A stretch of 29,563 bases of DNA, taken from JBLHHI01 sp047614125 (lineage in GTDB: Bacteria; Bacteroidota; Bacteroidia; NS11-12g; UBA9320). The position numbers and the translations under genes are program-made. The stretch covers positions 1-29,563 of the forward strand of contig JBLHHI010000031.1 in assembly GCA_047614125.1 (NCBI GenBank), in the 5' to 3' direction. Below the pieces are notes generated by a model. That model saw nothing but the letters and a program-made list of their open reading frames with translations. It did no database searches and was not told where the DNA came from. Shown here in pieces: positions 18,212 through 25,214 of the stretch. Numbering within the stretch: position 1 is the first letter of the stretch; each line of letters starts with the position of its first letter.

Positions 18212-18215
18212 GCCA

Positions 18216-18944
18216 ATGGCTCATCAAGAACATTCACTTCATCAAAATTCTGGATTTTTAAATAGGTTTCAAGATTATTTGGGGGAGTTTGTGTACGGCG
18301 GTATCGATGGAAGCATTACCACTTTTGCAGTGGTAGCTGGCTCGGTGGGCGCTGGATTGGAAAGTTCCATCATCATTATCTTAGGTTTTGCCAATCTTTT
18401 AGCCGACGGCTTTGCTATGTCGATTGGCGCTTTTTTATCGGCAAAGTCCGAACAAGATAATTACGATAAGCATAAGAAGATAGAGTACTGGGAAGTGGAT
18501 CATCTTCCGGAAAAAGAACGCCAAGAGATTGAAGATATTTACAAGGCCAAAGGCTTTGAAGGTGAGTTGCTTACTCAGGTTGTTGATGTGATTACTTCGG
18601 ATAAAGACCGATGGGTAGATGTGATGATGAAAGAAGAATTGGAGCTCATAGAAGAAAGCCGTTCTCCCTTTAAAATTGGCCTAGTTACCTATCTTTCCTT
18701 CATTCTAGTGGGCTTGGTTCCATTGTTGCTTTATGTGTATGATTACATTTGGGTATTTACGCTGGATCTCTTTCTTTGGACCAGCATATTTACCGGAATT
18801 GCCTTTATGTTTATTGGATGGCTAAAATCGTACGTTACGCACACCAATCGTGTTAAAGGCGTACTCGAAACATTGACACTCGGGATTTTGGCCGCAACTG
18901 TTTCTTATTTTGTTGGAGATTGGATTGAAGGTTTGATTTCGTAG
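18216..18944 (+). CDS. VIT1/CCC1 family iron/manganese transporter
   Basis: 242 residues. The family moves Fe2+ or Mn2+ out of the cytosol (into the vacuole in yeast and plants). TM1 carries EFVYGGIDGSITTFAVVAG (about 24-42) and TM2 carries ANLLADGFAMSIGAFLSAKSE (59-79); both are family signatures, including D31 and the conserved TT. A Glu/Asp-rich cytosolic stretch (about 80-155) matches the metal-binding domain between TM2 and TM3, and three more membrane segments follow (about 160-240). The gene starts 4 bases after purA ends, so it is surely co-transcribed with fur-purA. Export or sequestration of excess metal under Fur control is the natural reading. It ends 8 bases from the convergent flippase-like gene. 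Confidence 0.9.
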   Translation: MAHQEHSLHQNSGFLNRFQDYLGEFVYGGIDGSITTFAVVAGSVGAGLESSIIIILGFANLLADGFAMSIGAFLSAKSEQDNYDKHKKIEYWEVDHLPEKERQEIEDIYKAKGFEGELLTQVVDVITSDKDRWVDVMMKEELELIEESRSPFKIGLVTYLSFILVGLVPLLLYVYDYIWVFTLDLFLWTSIFTGIAFMFIGWLKSYVTHTNRVKGVLETLTLGILAATVSYFVGDWIEGLIS

Positions 18945-18952
18945 AAAATGCC

Positions 18953-19831
18953 TCAATGAGCTTTTAAGCTTGACTCAGACACCGGGAAAACTAATCCAAA
19001 CACCGCCGTTAAAACCGTTATTGCGCTGAACAACAATCCAATAGCAACATTCTGCTCTTGATTAGCAGATGTTAATACTGCCATCGAACTAAATACCGCT
19101 TCACGAGCACCAATGCCACCCATAAATACCGGAATAGCTGTTGCTATGGAGGAAACTAGGAACACAAAGGCGATAATTTGGTATTGTGACAGATCAAGGT
19201 TTAAGGAAATCGCCAACAGAATGCAAGCACCAATCTGTAAAACCTGAATACGTGAAGCATTGCCTAGAACAGATCCATAAATACTTTTATAGGTTGGAAG
19301 CCACTTTTTGATCAGTAAAAAACCAAGAAATAAACAAAGGGGAATAGCAAATGTTGTGAGTATTCCAACAGAAATGGGTGCTAAATACGATTGAAAGGGC
19401 AGCAAAACCATTAAAAGTAAGCCAATAACAAAAAGCCCGCTTAAACGATCGAGCAACAAAGGCAGGATGTATGATTTTATTTTCTTACCCGACAACCGGC
19501 TGTAAACCAATGCCTTATAGCCATCTCCGCCAACACCACCGGGCAAAGCCAAGTTGTAGGTAATCCCAACGGCATACAATTGCACGTTCCACCAATAGGG
19601 TACTGTATCTCCAAAGGCCTTTAAAATTACTCGCAAACGTTGAGCAGAAACAATTTGAGAAGCACAAAGCACCACAAAGGCAAGAAATACGAAAAGTGGA
19701 TTGGATTTTTGAAGGGTCAATGAAACGGCTTTGAAATCCACCACCCTAAAAATGAGATAGAAGGCAAGCGCAGTAAAAAGGAGTTTTAAAACAATTTTTA
19801 ACAGCCTCTTACCTTTCATTTTCTTGATCAT
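18953..19831 (-). CDS. Flippase-like / lysylphosphatidylglycerol synthase transmembrane domain protein (UPF0104)
   Basis: 292 residues, nearly all in hydrophobic helices (about eight). The motif LPGGVGGDGYK (96-106) is the signature of the PF03706 family (AglD/MprF-flippase-like). Members are found with polyprenyl-phosphate glycosyltransferases and are thought to move lipid-linked substrates across the membrane, though the exact activity is often unproven. Start ATG at 19831; the first 23 bases overlap the end of the GT2 gene upstream, so the two are translated from one mRNA. It is the last gene of the three-gene operon. The soluble aminoacyl-transferase domain of MprF is absent, so it is not a lysyl-phosphatidylglycerol synthase. 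Confidence 0.85.
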   Translation of the reverse strand: MIKKMKGKRLLKIVLKLLFTALAFYLIFRVVDFKAVSLTLQKSNPLFVFLAFVVLCASQIVSAQRLRVILKAFGDTVPYWWNVQLYAVGITYNLALPGGVGGDGYKALVYSRLSGKKIKSYILPLLLDRLSGLFVIGLLLMVLLPFQSYLAPISVGILTTFAIPLCLFLGFLLIKKWLPTYKSIYGSVLGNASRIQVLQIGACILLAISLNLDLSQYQIIAFVFLVSSIATAIPVFMGGIGAREAVFSSMAVLTSANQEQNVAIGLLFSAITVLTAVFGLVFPVSESSLKAH

Positions 19832-20771
19832 AGGTAATTAGGTTTCGAATGTTATAGGTCTTTTTATTCTGCGATTCGTAATACGTTCGCATCTGCATTT
19901 CCAACAAAATACCCGTTGTAATGAGCTGAATACCACCCAGTAACATCAAAATTCCTAGCAACAGCATTGGTCTGCCCCAAATGTCGGCGCCCATTAGCTT
20001 CATAACTAAAAAATACGCGTTAATCAACAAACCAACCCCGAAAACTACAAAGCCCATGGTTCCGAATAAGTGCATGGGTTTGGCCAAATATTTTCTAAAA
20101 AAGGCCATCAACATCAAATCGCTCACCACCTTAAAGGTGCGGTTTAGGTTGTACTTCGATTTGCCAAACATACGTGCGTGGTGCTTAACCGGAACTTGAT
20201 GAATGCGAGCTCCTTGCAAGGCTGCTAATACTGGAATAAATCGATGAAGCTCGCCGTACAAATTTAAATTCTTGGCAATGCTCGACTTAAATATTTTTAA
20301 CGTGCAGCCATAATCTTTAATCCGAACGCCGGTCATATTCCGGATGATCCGATTTGCTATTTGACTCGGAATCTTCCGAATAAACATGCCGTCTTTTCGG
20401 TTCACCCGTTCTCCAGCAACTAAATCCCAATTTCCGTCTTTAATGAGTTGTAGCAACATAGGTATATCGGAAGGATCGTTTTGCAAATCTGCATCCATCG
20501 TAACCACGTATTTTCCAATGGCTTGGTCAATGCCTGCCTGCAAGGCGGTAGACTGACCGTAGTTTTTCATAAATTCTACCACCAATACTTGAGCGTTGCC
20601 GTGTTCTTTTACCCGTTCGAGTGTAGCATCGGATGAACCATCATCTACCAATATGAGCTCATAATCAATGCCCTGCATCGATTTTTCAACTTGTTCCAAC
20701 AAGGGTTGAATGCTTTCTTCTTCGTTCATCATGGCAACCACAATGGAAACTTCTGGCTCAATCTTATTCAC
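19809..20771 (-). CDS. DPM1-like polyprenyl-phosphate glycosyltransferase (GT2) with two C-terminal membrane segments
   Basis: 320 residues. An N-terminal GT-A fold catalytic domain has VSIVVAMMNEEESI (8-21), VDDGSSD (42-48) and the metal-binding DADLQ (93-97), followed by a pair of membrane helices (about 232-256 and 265-290) as in GtrB and related undecaprenyl-phosphate glycosyltransferases. These load a sugar from a nucleotide donor onto undecaprenyl phosphate. This supplies exactly the donor that GT39 enzymes use, and the gene sits between a GT39 gene (8-base overlap at its start) and a flippase-like gene (23-base overlap at its end). The start is GTG at 20771, inside the end of the GT39 gene (AGTGAATAAG). 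The sugar is not determined by the sequence; mannose, glucose or an amino sugar are possible. Confidence 0.9.
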   Translation of the reverse strand: MNKIEPEVSIVVAMMNEEESIQPLLEQVEKSMQGIDYELILVDDGSSDATLERVKEHGNAQVLVVEFMKNYGQSTALQAGIDQAIGKYVVTMDADLQNDPSDIPMLLQLIKDGNWDLVAGERVNRKDGMFIRKIPSQIANRIIRNMTGVRIKDYGCTLKIFKSSIAKNLNLYGELHRFIPVLAALQGARIHQVPVKHHARMFGKSKYNLNRTFKVVSDLMLMAFFRKYLAKPMHLFGTMGFVVFGVGLLINAYFLVMKLMGADIWGRPMLLLGILMLLGGIQLITTGILLEMQMRTYYESQNKKTYNIRNLITYDQENER

Positions 20772-22362
20772 TTTTTTTTGGCATTGGTGGAAAATACGAG
20801 GTAAACGTTACCAAGCTAAATGGCTTTTGTTTAAATCTGCGCACAAAGGTATCATGAACCACAACATTTGACGAATCCTTTAGTACATCTGAAGGAACCA
20901 GATAAAAGGCATTCATATTGGTTGGAGTCCGCTCCGTTGTAATCATCTGATTCTTTTCGATGCTCATATACCAGTTCATGGTAAGTGAAACATTGCTGTG
21001 ATACATGTAAACCGGATTGGCGTCAGTGTTGGAAATAATTCGCTTTGCCTCATCTTTTTCTTGTTGATATGGACCCGTTGTTATGCGCCACGGAACCATA
21101 AACTGCGAATATCCAATGCGTACAATACACAAGGCTACGACCACAAAAATTAGCGGCTGAAACTGGGTTTTCTTTAAATATAAATAGCTTGAAATCAGTA
21201 CATTGATTAATACTACGGCAACAATAACATCCATTACAGAGATGTTTAACTTGTTGTCGAAATGTATAAATGCCGCCATACCAATAACCGCAGAAATTGA
21301 AAGAACCAAAAATACTTTCGCCACCAAAGCCGTTTGTTTATCCGTAAAAATATGCAAATACGCCGCCAAAGTTGGGACGAGGATGAATGGAATCAGCATA
21401 AAAACGTATCGTGCTCTATAATCAGGCGAGAGCCAATAGATCACAATGTTTGCAAAAAACAAGATGATGCACGCTCTGAAAAACGAGTTTTCCCAAACAA
21501 AGTTTCTTGCTTCTTTCCTTAAAAAAATCAAGATTGCCAAACCCCATGGCATGCAATCTAAAACAAAGAGTAAAGGAAAACTTACAATGTGGGCAACGGA
21601 CTCAATAAACGATTTATCGGTCACGGTTCGACTGGTAGATTCGTGGATTAGATTATTGATAAAAAGCTGTAGGTTAGCTTTTTGATTGAAAATGTAAAAA
21701 TAGGAGGCGACGGGTATTAAGAAGAATAATGCTCCCACCAAATGTTGCCAAACAAAGAGCTTTTTAAAGGATTTTTGGCTAACAAAAATGGCCAACAAAC
21801 TAACTCCTTGAAACACAATGCTGGGAAGACCTTTCATCATAAAACCCAACATCATTAAGAAGTAGCTGCAGGCAAATAGTTTCAACCATTTTTTGGTTTG
21901 GTGATATTCTAGAATGACCAATAATTGTACAAAAGTGATGAGCGAATACAAAACATCTATGTGACCTAAATAGCTGGAATAAAACAATAAGTTGCCGGCG
22001 GTTATAAAGGCACCGGCGCTTAGGTACGACAATTGTAAATCTTGAGTTTTCTTATGTACGAGCTTGAAAATCAACCATGTAAAGATAAAAATGGATAGGA
22101 TGGAAGGGAGCCTAACGACCCACTCGGCATGTGAACCAAAAAGTTTGAAGCACAATAAAAGTATCCAGTTGTACAGCGGCGGCTTGTTCAAATAAACATC
22201 TCCGTTCAACTCTGGCGCCCAGAAATGACCACTCAGTTCCATATCGAGCGCTACTAAGGCTCTAATTGGTTCGTCGGCACTCAAGGGCATTCGCTGAGCT
22301 CTGTAGGACAAAGCAAGTACAACAATGGCCAGAAGTAAGATTAATCCGAGCGATTTTTTCAT
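20764..22362 (-). CDS. GT39 family membrane glycosyltransferase (ArnT/PMT-like)
   Basis: 532 residues from ATG 22362. The frame extends up to 22428, but the 22 extra codons cover a good promoter (TTTA, 20 nt, TATTTTTG), so I prefer ATG 22362, which also puts MKKSLGLILLLAIVVLA at the N-terminus. In this numbering the first periplasmic loop has the acidic pair D30-E31 (SADEP) and the KPPLYNW motif (60-66), typical of ArnT and GT39 enzymes that take sugar from undecaprenyl phosphate. About ten membrane helices fill the rest; a second region SSYLGHIDVLYSL replaces the RxxxPD type loop. First gene of a three-gene operon with a DPM1-like GT2 and a flippase-like protein. The acceptor could be a surface protein, lipid A or a polysaccharide lipid. 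It differs clearly from the GT39 at 5251-6675 and is not a recent duplicate. Confidence 0.85.
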   Translation of the reverse strand: MKKSLGLILLLAIVVLALSYRAQRMPLSADEPIRALVALDMELSGHFWAPELNGDVYLNKPPLYNWILLLCFKLFGSHAEWVVRLPSILSIFIFTWLIFKLVHKKTQDLQLSYLSAGAFITAGNLLFYSSYLGHIDVLYSLITFVQLLVILEYHQTKKWLKLFACSYFLMMLGFMMKGLPSIVFQGVSLLAIFVSQKSFKKLFVWQHLVGALFFLIPVASYFYIFNQKANLQLFINNLIHESTSRTVTDKSFIESVAHIVSFPLLFVLDCMPWGLAILIFLRKEARNFVWENSFFRACIILFFANIVIYWLSPDYRARYVFMLIPFILVPTLAAYLHIFTDKQTALVAKVFLVLSISAVIGMAAFIHFDNKLNISVMDVIVAVVLINVLISSYLYLKKTQFQPLIFVVVALCIVRIGYSQFMVPWRITTGPYQQEKDEAKRIISNTDANPVYMYHSNVSLTMNWYMSIEKNQMITTERTPTNMNAFYLVPSDVLKDSSNVVVHDTFVRRFKQKPFSLVTFTSYFPPMPKKSE

Positions 22363-22377
22363 CTGTATTTCAAAGCG

Positions 22378-22409
22378 CAAAAATACGCGTTGTGAACTGT
22401 TTGTGTAAA
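22378..22409 (-). promoter_or_regulatory. Promoter of the GT39-GT2-flippase operon
   Basis: On the minus strand: TTTA (22409-22406), a 20-nt spacer and a perfect -7 TATTTTTG (22385-22378). Transcription should start near 22372, about 10 nt before ATG 22362. Confidence 0.55.
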
Positions 22410-22422
22410 GCAATAACCCCGT

Positions 22423-22444
22423 AATCAATTAATTAGGATTGATT
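22423..22444. promoter_or_regulatory. Inverted repeat in the divergent promoter region
   Basis: AATCAAT (22423-22429) and ATTGATT (22438-22444) form a 7-bp inverted repeat with an 8-nt centre. It lies between the operon promoter on the minus strand and the T9SS type A gene on the plus strand, where an operator would sit. It is AT-rich and could be chance. Confidence 0.3.
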
Positions 22445-22472
22445 TGGCCAACCTTCTTACGTCAAGATTTTG
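22443..22472 (+). promoter_or_regulatory. Possible promoter of the T9SS type A protein gene
   Basis: TTTG (22443-22446), 18 nt, AGATTTTG (22465-22472). The -33 is perfect but the -7 matches only six of eight positions. The leader would be about 38 nt. Confidence 0.3.
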
Positions 22473-22515
22473 TGGAGCATGCCCAAAAACCAAAAAAATA
22501 TCGTTGTTTTGATGT

Positions 22516-24432
22516 ATGGGAATGAAGTATCAAATACGCGATTTACGCAACTTGGGTTGTCTCTTTATTTCGATGCTGATTGGATGGACTTCTGTACGAG
22601 CCCAAACCGATGATCTTTCGTACAAGCACTTAAAAAATCTTCCCATGGTTAAGTTGAAGTCCATTTCTTTTTTGGATATCCCAGAAGATGACTTTGTACT
22701 TGAACGCACCGATGGAAACGATGAAATCGACTTTGTGCCTCCGGTTCCGGTCAATTCGGCTGCAGCGGTAAAAAATAAACTCGACGAAAATAGAAAGCGC
22801 CGGTATGCTTCATCGATTCATAAATACGACCAAGGCTCGGAGGATGTTCGGCCAGAAGTTGCCATTAATTTTGATGGACTTCCCTTCGGATCTTCTGGCA
22901 TTCCCAACGATAATACCATGGCCATTTCGAACAGCGGTATGGTTATTAGTGCCATTAATTCGAGTGTTTCGATCCTAGATGCTGATGGTAATTGGCTGGC
23001 TTATAGAACGTTATCCAAGATTGTTGATGGCCAACTTTCTAACCTCAATCGGACTTATGATCCAAAAGCGATTTATGATTTTGAAGAAGATCGCTTTATT
23101 TTAATGTTTCTGCAAGGAAGTACCAGTGCTGATACAAGAATAATTGTTGGCTTTTCGGAAACGAACGATCCATTGGGTCTTTGGCATTTTTATGCCATTC
23201 CGGGTAACGAAATAGGTGGAAAACATTGGAGCGACTACCCAATTATTGGGTTGAACAAAGACGATTTATTCATCACTGTTAACATTCTTCGTGATGGCGA
23301 ATCTTGGCAGGAGGGATTTAGAGAATCCGTAATTTGGCAAATTGATAAAAAATCGGGTTTTGAAGGACGAGACACGGTAATGAAAAATGCGTTTTTCGAC
23401 ATAAAATATAAAGACAAGTCCATTTGGAGCATTTGCCCGGTACACGCAGGTTCCACATTTAATGATCCAAACATGTACTTTTTGTCGGTTCGACCTGGAA
23501 CTGCATCAAACGACACCGTTTTTGTTCATGAAATTACCAATACGCAGGCATCCGGGAAGGCAATCTACCGGCTTAAAGTACTGAAGACTTCAAAGCCATA
23601 CGGCGTTCCACCATCGGCTTTTCAACCCGACCCAGACAATGTGCTACAAACCAACGATACCCGAGTGCTCTCTGCTTTTTATGAAAGTTCGGTTATTCAG
23701 TATGTTCAAACATCGCTGATTTCGGAAACGGGTTCTTCCGGTGTATTTCACGGCATAATTAATTTGTTTTTTAACGAAGTGGAGAATAACTACATCTACT
23801 CGGACACCATGGATTATGGCTATCCGTCGATTGCCTTTGCTGGAGATGCCGAGCACCGATATGCCTCAGTGATGACTTTTTCGCATTCTTCCGAATTGGA
23901 TTTTCCGGGAACCTCCGCCATTTTTCACAATAAGGCAACTGGCCAGCCGTCGCTTTATTCGCCGGTAGTTAAAATTAAAGAAGGCGATGTTTCCATTGAT
24001 CGACAACCTGGCAATCCCAACGAACGCTGGGGAGATTATACCGGAATCCAGAAGAAATACAATGAAGTTGGAGTGGTTTGGATGTCGGGTTCGTACGGCA
24101 GAACTCCCAACCGAAATGGTGTTTGGATTGGCAGTGTAAAGGCAGATTTGACGCTTACCACAACCTTATCCGAATCCGTAGTTTCCGTATATCCAAACCC
24201 GGTTGTTGGTGGTGCTCAAGGAAAGTTCATTTTGGCCAAAGATTCGCGCGTGAAGCTAAATTTGTACAGTGTGGATGGGAAGTTGGTTCAAACCACGTAT
24301 GAAGGGGATTTGAAAGCGGGTGAATATCGATTCAAGTTTAATGGAGGTAAATACTTAGCGGGAATGTACTATTTGCAAGTTGCAGACAATGAGGGTCGTA
24401 GTTTGGCTACGACATCAATTTTGATACAATAA
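22516..24432 (+). CDS. Secreted protein with T9SS type A sorting domain, function unknown
   Basis: 638 residues. Start ATG at 22516, or the in-frame ATG at 22522. A signal peptide ends near residue 29-30 (TSVRAQ|TDD). The central part (about 115-540) holds repeated short beta-rich blocks such as FDGLPFGSSGIPNDNTMAIS, NRTYDPKAIYDFEEDRFILM and NPNERWGDYTGIQ, which look like a beta-propeller-type fold found in Bacteroidota secreted proteins. I do not recognise a catalytic motif. The last 80 residues carry a type A sorting domain: VSVYPNPVVGG, LNLYSVDGKLV and LAGMYYLQV. It is therefore exported by T9SS and the domain is removed on secretion. Its neighbours on both sides are on the opposite strand, so it is transcribed alone. 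Confidence 0.85.
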   Translation: MGMKYQIRDLRNLGCLFISMLIGWTSVRAQTDDLSYKHLKNLPMVKLKSISFLDIPEDDFVLERTDGNDEIDFVPPVPVNSAAAVKNKLDENRKRRYASSIHKYDQGSEDVRPEVAINFDGLPFGSSGIPNDNTMAISNSGMVISAINSSVSILDADGNWLAYRTLSKIVDGQLSNLNRTYDPKAIYDFEEDRFILMFLQGSTSADTRIIVGFSETNDPLGLWHFYAIPGNEIGGKHWSDYPIIGLNKDDLFITVNILRDGESWQEGFRESVIWQIDKKSGFEGRDTVMKNAFFDIKYKDKSIWSICPVHAGSTFNDPNMYFLSVRPGTASNDTVFVHEITNTQASGKAIYRLKVLKTSKPYGVPPSAFQPDPDNVLQTNDTRVLSAFYESSVIQYVQTSLISETGSSGVFHGIINLFFNEVENNYIYSDTMDYGYPSIAFAGDAEHRYASVMTFSHSSELDFPGTSAIFHNKATGQPSLYSPVVKIKEGDVSIDRQPGNPNERWGDYTGIQKKYNEVGVVWMSGSYGRTPNRNGVWIGSVKADLTLTTTLSESVVSVYPNPVVGGAQGKFILAKDSRVKLNLYSVDGKLVQTTYEGDLKAGEYRFKFNGGKYLAGMYYLQVADNEGRSLATTSILIQ

Positions 24433-24441
24433 GTTTAACAC

Positions 24442-25098
24442 CTACTTTATCAAATCGTATCCAACATAAACCTGCACGGAGTTATTGCGTTGATCAAATT
24501 TAAAGGTTTGATTCCTCAATTGAACCTCATATTTAAGCCTGCCCAAGCTGGTTTCATAACGCATGTCAATGGCCAATCTGCCCAAATCGAAGCCAAAACC
24601 CAGTTGCCATGCCCAGGTCCCATTTTTAAATAATTCTTTGGATTCCTTAAACAAAAATTCATCGGTCATAACTCGATTCTCTAAAAGTCGGGTGTACACC
24701 GGACCGGTAAACGCTCTGATCTTATCCATTTTCGAAAACCCAATCATAAGCGGAATGTCGAAACGGTTTTGCTTCAGCGTTAAGAACGAATCGAAATCTG
24801 CCGAAGAAAGCTTCATGCGGGTGTTTTGGCTGCTTGCCATTATCTCGGGTTGAAAAAAGTAATTCAGTACCTTTAAACGTGTAAATAATCCCCACGAAAG
24901 CGCAACATCTGCTTCGTGCGTAGCGTAGGTGAAATCAGTACCTCCGTCTTTAAATGTTTCTTTAATAACCGATTCTCCATAGTTTACCCCGGCCTTAAGG
25001 CCCAACGCTTTAATCCCAATTTGTGCTTGTATGGAGGACGTGATAAAGAACAAGAGCACAAAGCTTATCAGGATGGTTTTACATCTTATCATAATCAT
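24442..25098 (-). CDS. Outer-membrane beta-barrel protein (porin-like, PF13568 type)
   Basis: 218 residues from ATG 25098. The frame extends to a TTG at 25113, but that TTG is part of a likely -7 element (CATCTTTG), so I choose the first ATG. A signal peptide (RCKTILISFVLLFFITSSIQA) ends just before Q-I-G. The rest alternates polar and hydrophobic residues as in small Bacteroidota outer-membrane barrels, with LGLKAGVNYGES at the front and the closing strand QVYVGYDLIK ending in a charged residue. These barrels serve as porin-like or structural proteins of unknown substrate. It lies downstream of the TonB-dependent receptor on the same strand, with a 116-base gap that holds its own probable promoter. 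Confidence 0.75.
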   Translation of the reverse strand: MIMIRCKTILISFVLLFFITSSIQAQIGIKALGLKAGVNYGESVIKETFKDGGTDFTYATHEADVALSWGLFTRLKVLNYFFQPEIMASSQNTRMKLSSADFDSFLTLKQNRFDIPLMIGFSKMDKIRAFTGPVYTRLLENRVMTDEFLFKESKELFKNGTWAWQLGFGFDLGRLAIDMRYETSLGRLKYEVQLRNQTFKFDQRNNSVQVYVGYDLIK

Positions 25099-25110
25099 TC
25101 TAACGTATTT

Positions 25111-25142
25111 CAAAGATGGAATAATACAACGACAATAATAAA
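25111..25142 (-). promoter_or_regulatory. Possible promoter of the outer-membrane barrel gene
   Basis: Minus strand: TTTA (25142-25139), 20 nt, CATCTTTG (25118-25111; seven of eight to TAnnTTTG). It places transcription start only a few bases before ATG 25098, giving a very short leader. Confidence 0.4.
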
Positions 25143-25214
25143 TTGGGTTTTCAACGGTAGGAAAAAGGTGTTGAATGTTAATAAAATTAATTCGTAAAAA
25201 TCCTTAAGTACCAA

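Noticed and set aside
18959..18970. Palindrome AGCTTTTAAGCT as a two-way terminator between the convergent genes
   Set aside because: The stem is only 5 bp with a 2-nt loop and no T-run, and it lies in the coding end of the flippase-like gene.
18953..19831. Lysylphosphatidylglycerol synthase (MprF)
   Set aside because: Only the membrane flippase-like domain is present; the soluble aminoacyl-transferase domain is missing, and the neighbours are glycosyltransferases.
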